From positions 1 through 15,983 of the forward strand of contig DATKMG010000492.1 in the NCBI GenBank assembly GCA_035541995.1: a stretch of 15,983 nucleotides of DNA, in the 5' to 3' direction. Shown piece after piece: positions 1 to 7,307 of the stretch (its first letter is position 1; every line of letters begins with the position of its first letter). Below the pieces are notes generated by a model, which was not told the DNA's origin, searched no databases, and saw nothing but the letters and a program-made list of their open reading frames with translations. The stretch comes from DATKMG01 sp035541995 (GTDB taxonomy: Bacteria > Acidobacteriota > Terriglobia > Versatilivoradales > Versatilivoraceae). Both the position numbers and the translations under genes were made by a program.

Positions 1-1231
1 TCAGAACCTGCTGGCGAACAGCTTCACGCAATTCGAGATTGTGGATGTCGTCAAGAATGTTTGCGATCCAGGTACCAATCTGCTTCATTTCCGTTTCTTT
101 CATCCCTCGCGTAGTCAAAGCAGGGGTTCCGATCCTAATTCCACTGGTTACCATGGGAGAGTTCTTATCGAACGGGATCGTGTTTTTGTTGACAGTAATC
201 CCTGAGGCCTCCAACGCTTTCTCTGCGTCTTTACCGGTGATGCCCTTGGAATACACGTCCACCAGCATCAGGTGGTTGTCGGTTCCACCGGAGACGATTC
301 GAAAATTCCTTTCTATGAGGGCCGCCGCTAGCACCTTGGCGTTGGCCAGTACCTGGCGGATGTAAATCCTGTAATTCGGCTGCAATGCTTCCTGAAAGCA
401 TACGGCCTTTGCCGCAATGATGTGGACCAGCGGACCCCCTTGAGTTCCCGGGAACACAAGTCGATCCAGATCTTTTGCATAGGGTGCCTTACACATCACC
501 ATGCCGCCCCGCGGACCCCGAAGAGTCTTGTGAGTGGTCGTAGTCACGAAATCGCAATGTGGAACTGGGCTCGGATGCTCTCCCACGGCGACCATGCCGG
601 CAATATGGGCAATATCAGCCATCACCAAAGCGCCCGCGCCTCGGGCGATTTTTCCAATCCGTTCAAAATCGAGAATTCGCGGGTAAGCACTGGCACCCAC
701 TACGATCAATTTGGGCTTATGCTCTAGAGCTAGCCGTTCCAGTTCATCATAGTTAAGCGTTTCTGTGTCTTCCCGTACTCCATAAGGGACGACCTTGTAC
801 ATCTTCCCTGAGAAATTTAGTGGATGGCCGTGAGTGAGGTGACCCCCATGAGAAAGGTTCATCCCGAAGATGGTGTCGCCAGGAGATAGCACAGTCATAT
901 AGACCGCAACATTAGCCTGGGTTCCAGAATGAGGCTGGACGTTGACATGGTCTGCGCCAAACAACTGTTGAGCCCGCTGAATGGCTAAGGTCTCGGCGAC
1001 ATCGGTAAATTCGCAACCTCCATAATACCGTCTGCCGGGATAGCCCTCCGCGTACTTATTGGTAAAGACGCTGCCCATGGCTTCGAGAACTGCCTCGCTG
1101 ACGAAGTTTTCTGAAGCAATCAATTCCAGCTGAGAAGCTTGTCTCCGCTTCTCGTCGGATATAGCCTGGAATATTTCCGGATCTACTTCCCGCAGGGGTT
1201 TTGCAGTCGTGGCGTCGAGAACAGAGGACAT
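1..1231 (-). CDS. glyA: Serine hydroxymethyltransferase, C-terminus cut by the window edge
   Basis: PLP-dependent cytosolic enzyme that interconverts serine and glycine while loading a one-carbon unit on tetrahydrofolate. The visible 410 codons translate without interruption and match the family throughout. The N-terminal region has the motif LELIASENFVSEAVLEA followed by NKYAEGYPGRRYYGG. The PLP-lysine motif TTTTHKTLRGPRGG places the Schiff-base lysine at residue 235 (codon at 527-529). A C-terminal stretch IRIGTPALTTRGM is also present. Family members are about 415-430 residues, so only a short tail is missing beyond position 1. The ATG at 1229-1231 is supported by AAGGAAG at 1239-1245, seven bases upstream. 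The gene is divergent from proS across a 238-base spacer. Identification is secure; the true end cannot be seen. Confidence 0.97.
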   Translation of the reverse strand, partial: MSSVLDATTAKPLREVDPEIFQAISDEKRRQASQLELIASENFVSEAVLEAMGSVFTNKYAEGYPGRRYYGGCEFTDVAETLAIQRAQQLFGADHVNVQPHSGTQANVAVYMTVLSPGDTIFGMNLSHGGHLTHGHPLNFSGKMYKVVPYGVREDTETLNYDELERLALEHKPKLIVVGASAYPRILDFERIGKIARGAGALVMADIAHIAGMVAVGEHPSPVPHCDFVTTTTHKTLRGPRGGMVMCKAPYAKDLDRLVFPGTQGGPLVHIIAAKAVCFQEALQPNYRIYIRQVLANAKVLAAALIERNFRIVSGGTDNHLMLVDVYSKGITGKDAEKALEASGITVNKNTIPFDKNSPMVTSGIRIGTPALTTRGMKETEMKQIGTWIANILDDIHNLELREAVRQQVL

Positions 1232-1401
1232 CGGATGTCTTCCTTTAGCTAGAATGAGTGAGAATTGGTATTTCCTTCCAGTTTGAGCTTTTCTCAGTCT
1301 ACTCGAGAAGTGGCCTAAACACAATAGCTTTGTCACCCTTCAGCTACTGTTATTCCCGCGTCTGGCAAGGGTTTTGGCGGATGAAGTTGGTGAGAATTTG
1401 C

Positions 1402-1430
1402 TTGACGGCTGTAGCGAGATACACTACTTT
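1402..1430 (+). promoter_or_regulatory. Candidate sigma-70 promoter for proS
   Basis: TTGACG at 1402-1407 (5 of 6 to the -35 consensus) is followed after 17 bases by TACTTT at 1425-1430, a weak -10 (3 of 6). Transcription would begin near 1437, about 33 bases before the proS ATG at 1470. The good -35 and the position favour it; the poor -10 keeps confidence low. Confidence 0.35.
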
Positions 1431-1469
1431 ACCGCTTTTACCAGTCAGCGTTCTCTCCGAGGAGATCCC

Positions 1470-3176
1470 ATGCGCTGGAGTCAGATGTTTATTCCCACCT
1501 TGAGAGAGGCGCCGGCAGAAGCTGAAGTTGCCAGCCACATTCTTCTCTTGAGGGGCGGATATATTCGGCAGTTGGCGTCGGGGATCTATTCCTTTCTCCC
1601 TTTGGCCCAGCGAGTAATGAACAAGATTGCGAAGATCATCCGTGAGGAACTCGACCGCATGGGTGCCCAAGAGTTCCTTCTCCCCGCCCTGCATCCGGCT
1701 GAGCTCTGGCAGGAGAGTGGACGTTGGGATTTAATGGGGCAGAATATGTTCCGTCTGCAGGATAGGTCCGACCGGGACTTGTGCCTGGGGATGACCCACG
1801 AAGAGGTCTTTACAGCCATCGTTCGAAATGAAGTCCGTTCCTATCGGCAGCTGCCCCAAGTCTGGTACCAGATTCAAACCAAGTTCCGCGACGAGCCTCG
1901 CCCAAAGTCTGGGTTACTCCGAGTGCGCCAATTCTCAATGAAGGACTCCTATTCTTTCGACGTCAGTTGGGAAGGGCTCGACGTGAGCTATCAAAAGCAT
2001 TACCAGCTCTACCGTCGCATTTATGACAGATGTGGGCTCAAGTATCACGTAGTCGAAGCTGATAGCGGCATGATGGGTGGACGACAGTCTCAGGAGTTCA
2101 TGGTTGTCACGGACGCGGGTGAAGATCTGATCGCTTATTGCGGCTGCGGATATGCGGCCAATTTGGAAAAGGCAAGATCCCGTTTGGAGAACATTGTGGA
2201 TGAAGCAGGGCCCGCCCGTCCTCAGCTCGTGCACACTCCAAATCAGAAGACCATCGACGAAATAAGCGCCTTTTTGAAGATTCCTCCTACCCATCAGATC
2301 AAGACCATGATTTACATGTGCGAACAGAAGCCGTTCCTGGCACTGTTGCGCGGCGATCATCAACTCAATGAAATCAAACTTCGGGCGGCTCTAGGCTCCG
2401 AGGTCCGGCCGGCCCATCCTGATGAAATCCGCAACGTCATGGGCGCTGCGGCAGGCTCGCTCGGTCCGGTGGGAACATCCGGCATCCGTATTCTTTCCGA
2501 TCTTGCGCTGGCAAATAGGAAGAACCTTACCTGCGGTGCCAACCGCGACGATTACCATTTGACCGGGGTCACCCCAGGCCGGGACTATCAAGCCGAGTTT
2601 ATGGACCTACGGATCGTACAGCAAGGCGAGGCCTGTATCGAGTGTGGCAGCCCCCTGGCTGTCAATAAGGCGCTGGAAATCGGGCACATTTTTAAGTTGG
2701 GGACCAAATACTCAGAAAGCATGGGCGCAACTGTCTTGAATGCGGAGGGGAAGGAAGTGCCCATCGTGATGGGAAGCTACGGCATCGGCTTAGAGCGGAT
2801 CATGGCGGCAGCAATCGAACTCTACCATGACGTGGATGGCATCCAGTGGCCGCTCTCGATTGCTCCCTTCCAATGCCTGATTTGTTTGCTTAATACTAAG
2901 GATTCGGCTTTGGTTCATGGCGCCGAGCAAGCCTACCAGGAATTGCAGGACATGAACGTCGAAGTATTGTTGGATGATCGGGACGAGCGGCCCGGGGTGA
3001 AGTTCAAGGATGCCGATTTGATCGGCATTCCTGTACGAATCAATTTTGGTAGCAAGAAATACGCTGCAGGAATAGTGGAATGGGTGGACCGATCGACTCG
3101 AAAAGTGGAAGACCTACCTTTGACAGAATTGTCTCGTAAAGCCCGATCCATTCTTGAAACAGCAGGAGCCTCATGA
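1470..3176 (+). CDS. proS: Prolyl-tRNA synthetase, bacterial type with INS editing domain
   Basis: Class II aminoacyl-tRNA synthetase that charges tRNA-Pro in the cytoplasm. The 568-residue product is close to the ~570 residues usual for the bacterial form. From the chosen start, the catalytic core includes MTHEEVF near residue 108 and motif 2 (FRDEPRP ... MKDSYSF, ~139-163). The inserted INS editing domain (~235-390) contains the HQIKT lysine at residue 278 and GSLGPVG. Motif 3 (GSYGIGLER) lies at 435-443, and the anticodon-binding domain at ~465-568. Two cysteine pairs (CGCGYAAN and CIECG) flank the INS domain as in many bacterial ProS. The frame stays open 32 codons further upstream, but the ATG at 1470 has GAGGAG just before it and begins the conserved MRWSQMFIPTLRE. 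The stop overlaps the next ATG as ATGA, so the two genes are probably translationally coupled. Confidence 0.97.
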   Translation: MRWSQMFIPTLREAPAEAEVASHILLLRGGYIRQLASGIYSFLPLAQRVMNKIAKIIREELDRMGAQEFLLPALHPAELWQESGRWDLMGQNMFRLQDRSDRDLCLGMTHEEVFTAIVRNEVRSYRQLPQVWYQIQTKFRDEPRPKSGLLRVRQFSMKDSYSFDVSWEGLDVSYQKHYQLYRRIYDRCGLKYHVVEADSGMMGGRQSQEFMVVTDAGEDLIAYCGCGYAANLEKARSRLENIVDEAGPARPQLVHTPNQKTIDEISAFLKIPPTHQIKTMIYMCEQKPFLALLRGDHQLNEIKLRAALGSEVRPAHPDEIRNVMGAAAGSLGPVGTSGIRILSDLALANRKNLTCGANRDDYHLTGVTPGRDYQAEFMDLRIVQQGEACIECGSPLAVNKALEIGHIFKLGTKYSESMGATVLNAEGKEVPIVMGSYGIGLERIMAAAIELYHDVDGIQWPLSIAPFQCLICLLNTKDSALVHGAEQAYQELQDMNVEVLLDDRDERPGVKFKDADLIGIPVRINFGSKKYAAGIVEWVDRSTRKVEDLPLTELSRKARSILETAGAS

Positions 3177-3583
3177 GAACGTCGCCCCCCGAAACATCTC
3201 TCAGTCAATGTGGCAAAGGGCGCCTGGGTTGTATCTTCAGTCTCTTAGTCCTGGGCACCTTGGCCTTTGGGCTTTATCGGATTGTTCCTCCTTACTTCAG
3301 TTACTTCCAGCTGAAAGATGCTGCGGTTGAGATCGCGACTCTTGGGGCTGTCGGATCCCTTCCGCGAAGCGACGGATTGCCCGGCCGCTCAGCAGGCTCT
3401 GTTCAAGATATACAAGAGGCCGTCTTGGCAAAAGCCCAGGAATTGGAGATCCCTTTGGAGAGGGAGAAGATCAAAGTTCGGAGGGAAGGGCAGGCTGTAT
3501 TCATATCAGTCGCGTATACCGTCCCCATTGATTTGTGGCTCGTTGTTTACAGTTATCCACTCACTTTCACGGTCCACAACTAG
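3173..3583 (+). CDS. Small single-pass membrane protein, DUF4845-like
   Basis: A 136-residue protein of unknown function. A basic, cytoplasmic-looking N-terminus (residues 1-18) precedes one hydrophobic segment (~19-39, CIFSLLVLGTLAFGLYRIV). A ~95-residue soluble domain follows, probably outside the membrane. It has a predicted helix (AVLAKAQELEIPLEREK) and then beta-rich sequence ending in the hydrophobic stretch SVAYTVPIDLWLVVYSYP. This layout resembles small acidobacterial and proteobacterial proteins of the DUF4845 type, an assignment made from memory of the family's shape. The ATG overlaps the proS stop (ATGA at 3173-3176), and AGGAG at 3163-3167 lies inside the end of proS, so it should be co-expressed with proS. 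The gene is real on the basis of coupling, ribosome binding site and coherent topology; the function is open. Confidence 0.75.
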   Translation: MRTSPPETSLSQCGKGRLGCIFSLLVLGTLAFGLYRIVPPYFSYFQLKDAAVEIATLGAVGSLPRSDGLPGRSAGSVQDIQEAVLAKAQELEIPLEREKIKVRREGQAVFISVAYTVPIDLWLVVYSYPLTFTVHN

Positions 3584-3676
3584 GCGGCTGCCAGCCTTCA
3601 AAGCCCAACAATGTATGCTGTATTGGATAGCGCTTTACTCGGCATGAACACCAAAATAAGGTGTCTCACATCCCAT

Positions 3677-4342
3677 TTACGACAAGCCGACCTTCAACGA
3701 TTCGGTAAGCTTGAGGTTCATCGTTGTCCCCGATGCGAAGCCTGTTTCCTTGCCACGCGTCACCAAGACCAGGCCCGTGCCGGCACCTCCCCCTGCTAAA
3801 GCCCCGATGGCAGCACCCTTCCCGCCTCCGGCAATCGCTCCGATCAAAGCACCCGCCCCGGCCCCGCCGCCAATCATCATGGTATCTCTTTTCTTGGTAG
3901 CTGGAGCCACTCGAGATACTGACGCGGCCTGAAACGGAAAGCGCTTCCCATTCGGAAGCGTTAGTTCGGTAAACCTGAGGGTCATGTGTGCGAGTCCCTT
4001 GACACGCCCGGACCGCACTGACTCGACCACGACTCCCTTAATGGTGCTGCCAATTGGGATCACGGTTTTGTCTCCGATTCTGACTGGGTCAACTACTTTC
4101 ATTGTGAAAGTATCTCCAGGTACCGTACTGTCTGTGCTCAGAGCATGCTCCAGCGAAGCCCGAATCGTGGTTCCGGCAACCAGTGTTTCTTCAGGCGCAG
4201 TTTCTTGGATCGCCTTCTCAACCTGACTGCTCGACTGGCCGGCAGTGCCGCCCGTATCTGAGCTGACATTAGACGGTCCCGAACATCCTGTCAAAGAAAT
4301 GGTCAATATGACCAAAACGAAGAACCATAAGTGCTCGGACAT
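3677..4342 (-). CDS. Lipoprotein with glycine-zipper segment
   Basis: A 221-residue predicted lipoprotein. The N-terminus MSEHLWFFVLVILTISLTGC is a short signal with lipobox LTGC, so Cys20 would be lipidated after cleavage by signal peptidase II. Residue 21 is Ser rather than Asp, which by the enterobacterial rule suggests outer-membrane sorting. A Ser/Gly-rich linker (~21-45) leads to a beta-rich domain (~55-145) containing PVRIGDKTVIPIGSTIKG and TLRFTELTLPNGKRFPF. This pattern is seen in periplasmic proteins with TrbI/VirB10-like beta folds. A glycine-zipper follows (~156-190, GGGAGAGALIGAIAGGGKG), which in other lipoproteins inserts in or crosses a membrane. The start has GGGAGGA upstream with good spacing. 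It converges with the proS operon and has no same-strand partner nearby. The molecular role is unknown. Confidence 0.85.
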   Translation of the reverse strand: MSEHLWFFVLVILTISLTGCSGPSNVSSDTGGTAGQSSSQVEKAIQETAPEETLVAGTTIRASLEHALSTDSTVPGDTFTMKVVDPVRIGDKTVIPIGSTIKGVVVESVRSGRVKGLAHMTLRFTELTLPNGKRFPFQAASVSRVAPATKKRDTMMIGGGAGAGALIGAIAGGGKGAAIGALAGGGAGTGLVLVTRGKETGFASGTTMNLKLTESLKVGLS

Positions 4343-4462
4343 GTTCGAATCCTCCCGAGTGGGAACTCCCCCGCCTCAATTACTAACCAATAGAACTCAC
4401 AGCACGGCTCATACCAAAACCAGAGGCGGGAGTAGTCCGTTGAAGAGTGGTCTTTTGGGCAC

Positions 4463-4483
4463 TGACTCAAAGAATTTGACTCA
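4463..4483. repeat. Short direct repeat TGACTCA, two copies
   Basis: TGACTCA occurs at 4463-4469 and 4477-4483, start-to-start 14 bases, about 120-140 bases upstream of the lipoprotein start. The spacing could suit a regulator binding one DNA face. Two heptamers in 580 bases are weak evidence, so this may be chance. Confidence 0.25.
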
Positions 4484-4890
4484 GGGAGGAACTACAGGGA
4501 ACTGACAAGCAAGACGACTCGGAAATCGCGAGTAGTGGTTCCTAAACAGATGCCATCAAGATACAAAGTGGTCCTGTCAGCTGGACATGTCACAGCCAAG
4601 AGGAACCGATTGATTTTCCCCCGCTTCAGTGGATTTCATCTTCCTGATGTGACCAAATCATGCTGTGGAAGTACGAAATGGTTCATGCCAGAATTAAAGG
4701 AAAAGCTGGCGTTGTAGCACTCTGGATAAGCCGGATGATTGAGAATGTCGCTAATTCCGATTGCCAGCGGCAAGAGTCCAGGCTGAAGATTAAGTAGATC
4801 AAAACCAAGTAGAGTGTACGAACTCCAGTCCCTTCTTGCGTATTAACCATGCGAAATGCCTGCAAGAACCCATACAACCTATAAACAGCC

Positions 4891-4904
4891 ACTCCTTGGG
4901 GAGT
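4891..4904 (-). terminator. Weak terminator-like hairpin after the GH30-like gene
   Basis: ACTCC (4891-4895) and GGAGT (4900-4904) form a 5-bp stem with a TTGG loop, 17 bases beyond the stop codon at 4921-4923. On the minus strand the stem is followed by GGCTGTTTAT, which has only a short T run. It is a plausible but weak intrinsic terminator. Confidence 0.3.
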
Positions 4905-4920
4905 TCTGGAAATGGGTTCG

Positions 4921-6363
4921 TCAACCTGGGAACTGCTTGGCCCCGGTCCTCCGAATTTGGGCTAGAATTGTAGTCACGCTCCGGGGTTCAAGAACAAAGG
5001 ACTGCTTGGCTCCACTTTCACCGGTGACGGCGATTTGCGATCCATCTTCCTTCTCAGACGTTCTGTAGGCAGCAACCCTTTCCATGGTCCACCCGCGAGT
5101 TTCTACTTCCTGAGTCACCTGCTGGCGCGTCGGATTAACGATCACTAACACAACCCCTTTGTATTCTGGCGTACGAAAGGCCACGACTGGAAATTCCGAG
5201 GTAGAGGTGGAAATCCGAACGGCATCCCTGGGGATAAATCGACTGAACTGGCTAAGACACCAGAATCTCTTGTTTGGCTTGAACGAGCTACCTTGTCTGT
5301 CAATCAGGCCTTCCCGTCCTGCCCACCCTTGGGATGCCACCGGAACCCAGTACACCCAGGCGTTGCAGTCTCCTTCAGTGAGGTCATGAACCATTGTCTC
5401 GGCCAATCCCAAAGCGGACTCTATTGGCTGAATGGAAGGATCGGACGGCATGGCAAACTCAGATATCCAGAGCCTGAGACTATTCCTTTGGACGAAGTCC
5501 TTAACGGCACTTCGAACCGGGCTGGCACCCAAGTTGGAATGGACACCAACGTACGACACCAGAGGACGTGCATCAGGGTCTTCCCAAAAAGACTTCAAAT
5601 AGTCCAAAGCATGTTCCCATTCCACTTCCGGGAGGAGAAATTGGGGAGAGAATCCCCCCTGCTTCAACCGCCTCGCCACAAGCTTGGCAAAATCCTTTAG
5701 CGCCGCTGGTGTCCACAGGCAACTTTGCATCGCCGACTTTTGATCAGGTGCGTTTTGCAGGCCCATTAACCGAATATCTAGGTTTCGGATCCCTTTATAA
5801 TAGGTCATGTAACCAAACAGGTAGTCCGCGTAGTTTTCAAAGCTTTTTGCCAGAAGTTCCCCTCCCTGTACAGGAGAATTGTTGTCTTTCCATTGCGGGG
5901 GAGGGGTCCAAACGGTATTACAGATGATCATCTCGTTTCGCTTCTGGGCCTCCCGAACCACGGAATATTGGGCAGTTTCGTTCTGCTCATCCGAGAAGTC
6001 ATAGATCAAACCAGAGAGGTAGAGGTAGGAAGTAAAAGCTAGCCGCTTGCCGGTCCACCAGATCTCACTCCGTAAGATATTAATTCGGGCGCCATTCACA
6101 CCAAAAAGCAACTCGATGAGTCGCTCTCGTTCATTTGCAGAGAGTGTGTTCATCTCCTTGGCAGCCCCATTCCCCACGGTGATGCCGAACCCTTGATTCC
6201 GTTGAAACTGGATCTCTGGCGAAATCAAGATCGGCTTGGATTGAGCCAGCAACATCGGGGTTGACATCACTAGCGAGAGCGAAAGCCATAATGGTCGAAT
6301 ACTGCAGTCAAGTCCCGGCCGGGAATGTCGGTGGAATTGATCGTGGTTCTGGGGTCTCCTCAT
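4921..6363 (-). CDS. Secreted GH30-like glycoside hydrolase lacking the acid/base glutamate
   Basis: A 480-residue protein resembling family 30 glycoside hydrolases (clan GH-A, beta/alpha barrel plus beta side domain), which cleave beta-linked glucans, galactans or glucosides by a retaining mechanism. A hydrophobic signal segment (~24-41, ending MLLAQ) predicts export after a long polar N-region. Family-like blocks in order are QGFGITVGNGAA (57-68), ARINILRSEIWW (92-103), NTVWTPPPQWKDNNSPVQGG (149-168), MGLQNAPDQ (200-208) then SCLWTP, YVGVHSN, and LWISEF (299-303). The usual acid/base site is the Glu of an N-E-P motif; here it is N204-A205-P206. The nucleophile candidate Glu302 is kept. The C-terminal ~100 residues are beta-rich (VVAFRTPEYKGVVLVIVNPT), as in the GH30 side domain. 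No strong ribosome binding site precedes the ATG at 6361-6363, so the start is less certain. Substrate is unknown, and normal hydrolysis is doubtful without the acid/base. Confidence 0.8.
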   Translation of the reverse strand: MRRPQNHDQFHRHSRPGLDCSIRPLWLSLSLVMSTPMLLAQSKPILISPEIQFQRNQGFGITVGNGAAKEMNTLSANERERLIELLFGVNGARINILRSEIWWTGKRLAFTSYLYLSGLIYDFSDEQNETAQYSVVREAQKRNEMIICNTVWTPPPQWKDNNSPVQGGELLAKSFENYADYLFGYMTYYKGIRNLDIRLMGLQNAPDQKSAMQSCLWTPAALKDFAKLVARRLKQGGFSPQFLLPEVEWEHALDYLKSFWEDPDARPLVSYVGVHSNLGASPVRSAVKDFVQRNSLRLWISEFAMPSDPSIQPIESALGLAETMVHDLTEGDCNAWVYWVPVASQGWAGREGLIDRQGSSFKPNKRFWCLSQFSRFIPRDAVRISTSTSEFPVVAFRTPEYKGVVLVIVNPTRQQVTQEVETRGWTMERVAAYRTSEKEDGSQIAVTGESGAKQSFVLEPRSVTTILAQIRRTGAKQFPG

Positions 6364-6545
6364 ACATTTTCTGCCTTCGTCATCGGGTCATCTGATTCAG
6401 ACAGACTCGTGCTCACAGTTAGAAAGGGTATTTCTTCCAACAACAATCCGCTCGGAAAACCTAAGCAACTCGGAAGGATCAAACTGCCGGAATAGTCGTC
6501 AAACTCTCACAGGAATGAATTCAACAAGGATCATGGCCGAACAAG

Positions 6546-6956
6546 CTACGATTCGACCTCTTTAACAGTTTTCGATGCTTTCTTCTTCTTCGAAGTAGAG
6601 GCGGAGGCAGTTTTCTTATCCTCGAAACTCTTCAGAGCGATCTCCTCGTCCTCATAGATATCAAAGACCTTGAGGAGATTCATGACTTTCAATACTTCCA
6701 GAATCTTGGGCTTGACTCTGACCAGTCTGAGCCATCCTCCCTCTTGGGAAATGGTCGTGTGGCTGCCGACGAGGAAACCGACCCCTGTACTATCGATGTA
6801 AGGAACTCCATCCAAATCGATCAAGATCTTCTGAATGCCAGTGCTCAAGACGTTCTTGATCTTTTCCCGGAGAAAGAAACTGTCTCCGCCTCCCATGAAC
6901 TTTCCCTCTAGCTTCAGGACACAAACGTCACCGATAACTTTCAATGTGAATTTCAA
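6546..6956 (-). CDS. STAS-domain protein, anti-sigma-factor antagonist-like, with Lys-rich tail
   Basis: A 136-residue cytoplasmic protein with a SpoIIAA/RsbV-type STAS domain (~1-110). Such proteins bind an anti-sigma-factor kinase when unphosphorylated and are switched off by phosphorylation of a serine. The motif IDSTGVGFLVGS places the expected phospho-acceptor at Ser56 (D55-S56-T57-G58). An appended tail (~112-136) is rich in Lys, Ser and Thr (KKTASASTSKKKKASK) and is absent from the classic ~110-residue family; it may bind nucleic acid or acidic partners. The start is TTG at 6954-6956, chosen because AGGAGGT lies eight bases upstream and the TTG opens the conserved beta strand MKFTLKVIGDVCVLKLEG. 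No partner kinase or phosphatase is encoded in this window, so it may act in an unlinked partner-switch. The STAS assignment is firm; the regulon is unknown. Confidence 0.9.
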   Translation of the reverse strand: MKFTLKVIGDVCVLKLEGKFMGGGDSFFLREKIKNVLSTGIQKILIDLDGVPYIDSTGVGFLVGSHTTISQEGGWLRLVRVKPKILEVLKVMNLLKVFDIYEDEEIALKSFEDKKTASASTSKKKKASKTVKEVES

Positions 6957-6964
6957 TTAGATTT

Positions 6965-6971
6965 ACCTCCT
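6965..6971 (-). promoter_or_regulatory. Strong ribosome binding site deciding a TTG start
   Basis: On the minus strand this reads AGGAGGT, near-perfect complementarity to the 16S rRNA tail, with an eight-base spacer to TTG at 6954-6956. No ATG or GTG lies at a suitable distance in this frame, so this site fixes the STAS gene start. Confidence 0.8.
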
Positions 6972-6988
6972 GCAATTTGCTCCTACGG

Positions 6989-7120
6989 GCTGGGTCTTCT
7001 GAACCGAAAGGACAACCGGCTACCAGCATGCCTTGCGCAACCTGTTCCCCACACCTTGATCGGACCAGGGGGAGGGTGAGAGACATGATCTCGGCCAGCG
7101 AACATCATGCTCGTGCCGAG
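6989..7120 (-). other. Possible structured leader of the STAS mRNA
   Basis: The region between the promoter candidate at 7173-7201 and the STAS ribosome binding site can form at least two hairpins in the minus-strand RNA. One is CTCGGC/GCCGAG (7115-7120 with 7090-7095), 6 bp around a 19-nt loop that can itself pair AGC with GCT. The other is GCTGG/CCAGC (7023-7027 with 6989-6993), 5 bp, ending about 17 bases before the ribosome binding site. No known riboswitch class is recognised. It may be only a long untranslated leader. The weak open frame across it looks non-coding. Confidence 0.3.
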
Positions 7121-7123
7121 TTC

Positions 7124-7134
7124 CCTTGACAAGG
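7124..7134. promoter_or_regulatory. Short dyad downstream of the STAS promoter candidate
   Basis: CCTTGACAAGG is an 11-base dyad centred on 7129, about 35-40 bases downstream of the predicted transcription start near 7166. Its symmetry and position could suit an operator for a dimeric regulator. An 11-base dyad is short and no regulator gene is nearby. Confidence 0.2.
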
Positions 7135-7172
7135 AAAAGGACAGTCCGCCCAGGATGATTTGCGGTAGCTTA

Positions 7173-7201
7173 AATATAAATAATTCGTTCCTCAAAGGCA
7201 A
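7173..7201 (-). promoter_or_regulatory. Candidate sigma-70 promoter for the STAS gene
   Basis: On the minus strand, TTGCCT (7196-7201; 4 of 6 to the -35) is followed after exactly 17 bases by TATATT (7173-7178; 5 of 6 to the -10), inside an AT-rich patch that contrasts with its surroundings. Transcription would start near 7166, giving a leader of about 210 bases before the TTG start of the STAS gene. It is the best-looking promoter in the window. Confidence 0.5.
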
Positions 7202-7214
7202 GGAATTTTAGGGC

Positions 7215-7228
7215 TCGGGTTGCCCCGA
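7215..7228 (-). terminator. Hairpin with GNRA loop after the isomerase gene
   Basis: On the minus strand, TCGGG-GCAA-CCCGA forms a 5-bp GC-rich stem with a GNRA-type loop, about 80 bases past the isomerase stop and just upstream of the STAS promoter candidate. The following bases GCCCTAAAATTCC lack a T run, so it is not a classical intrinsic terminator. It may stabilise an mRNA end. Confidence 0.25.
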
Positions 7229-7307
7229 ACAGGACACGGCATTGGTGTGCCTGTTGATTGCTCACGTTCCCTTTTCTCTTCTGCCGATGAACGACCCGGA
7301 AATCCCC

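Larger units (their letters stand above)
4343..4920. other. Intergenic stretch without a convincing gene
   Basis: These 578 bases separate two minus-strand genes, the lipoprotein and the upstream GH30-like gene. I see no coding region with homology-like content, a good start site or a ribosome binding site. The only small-scale features are the directly repeated heptamer TGACTCA (4463-4469 and 4477-4483) and a short hairpin at 4891-4904 close behind the GH30-like stop codon. A promoter for the lipoprotein must lie here, but no strong -35/-10 pair stood out. Confidence 0.6.

Noticed and set aside
1374..1469. In-frame extension of proS 32 codons upstream
   Set aside because: The ATG at 1470 has a good ribosome binding site, begins the conserved family N-terminus and gives the usual length; the candidate promoter also lies inside the extension.
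1878..1962. ProS motif 2 region reads RVRQF instead of the E. coli-like REF
   Set aside because: I recall RQF as common among ProS of several phyla; the rest of the motif is intact, so it is normal variation.
4683..4892. 69-codon minus-strand frame behind the GH30-like gene
   Set aside because: It starts with GTG, has AAGGA directly abutting the start with no spacer, shows no recognisable domain and overlaps the terminator-like hairpin.
6983..7201. 72-codon minus-strand frame upstream of the STAS gene
   Set aside because: It begins inside the -35 of the best promoter candidate, has no ribosome binding site and a low-complexity Arg-rich end; a leader is more likely.
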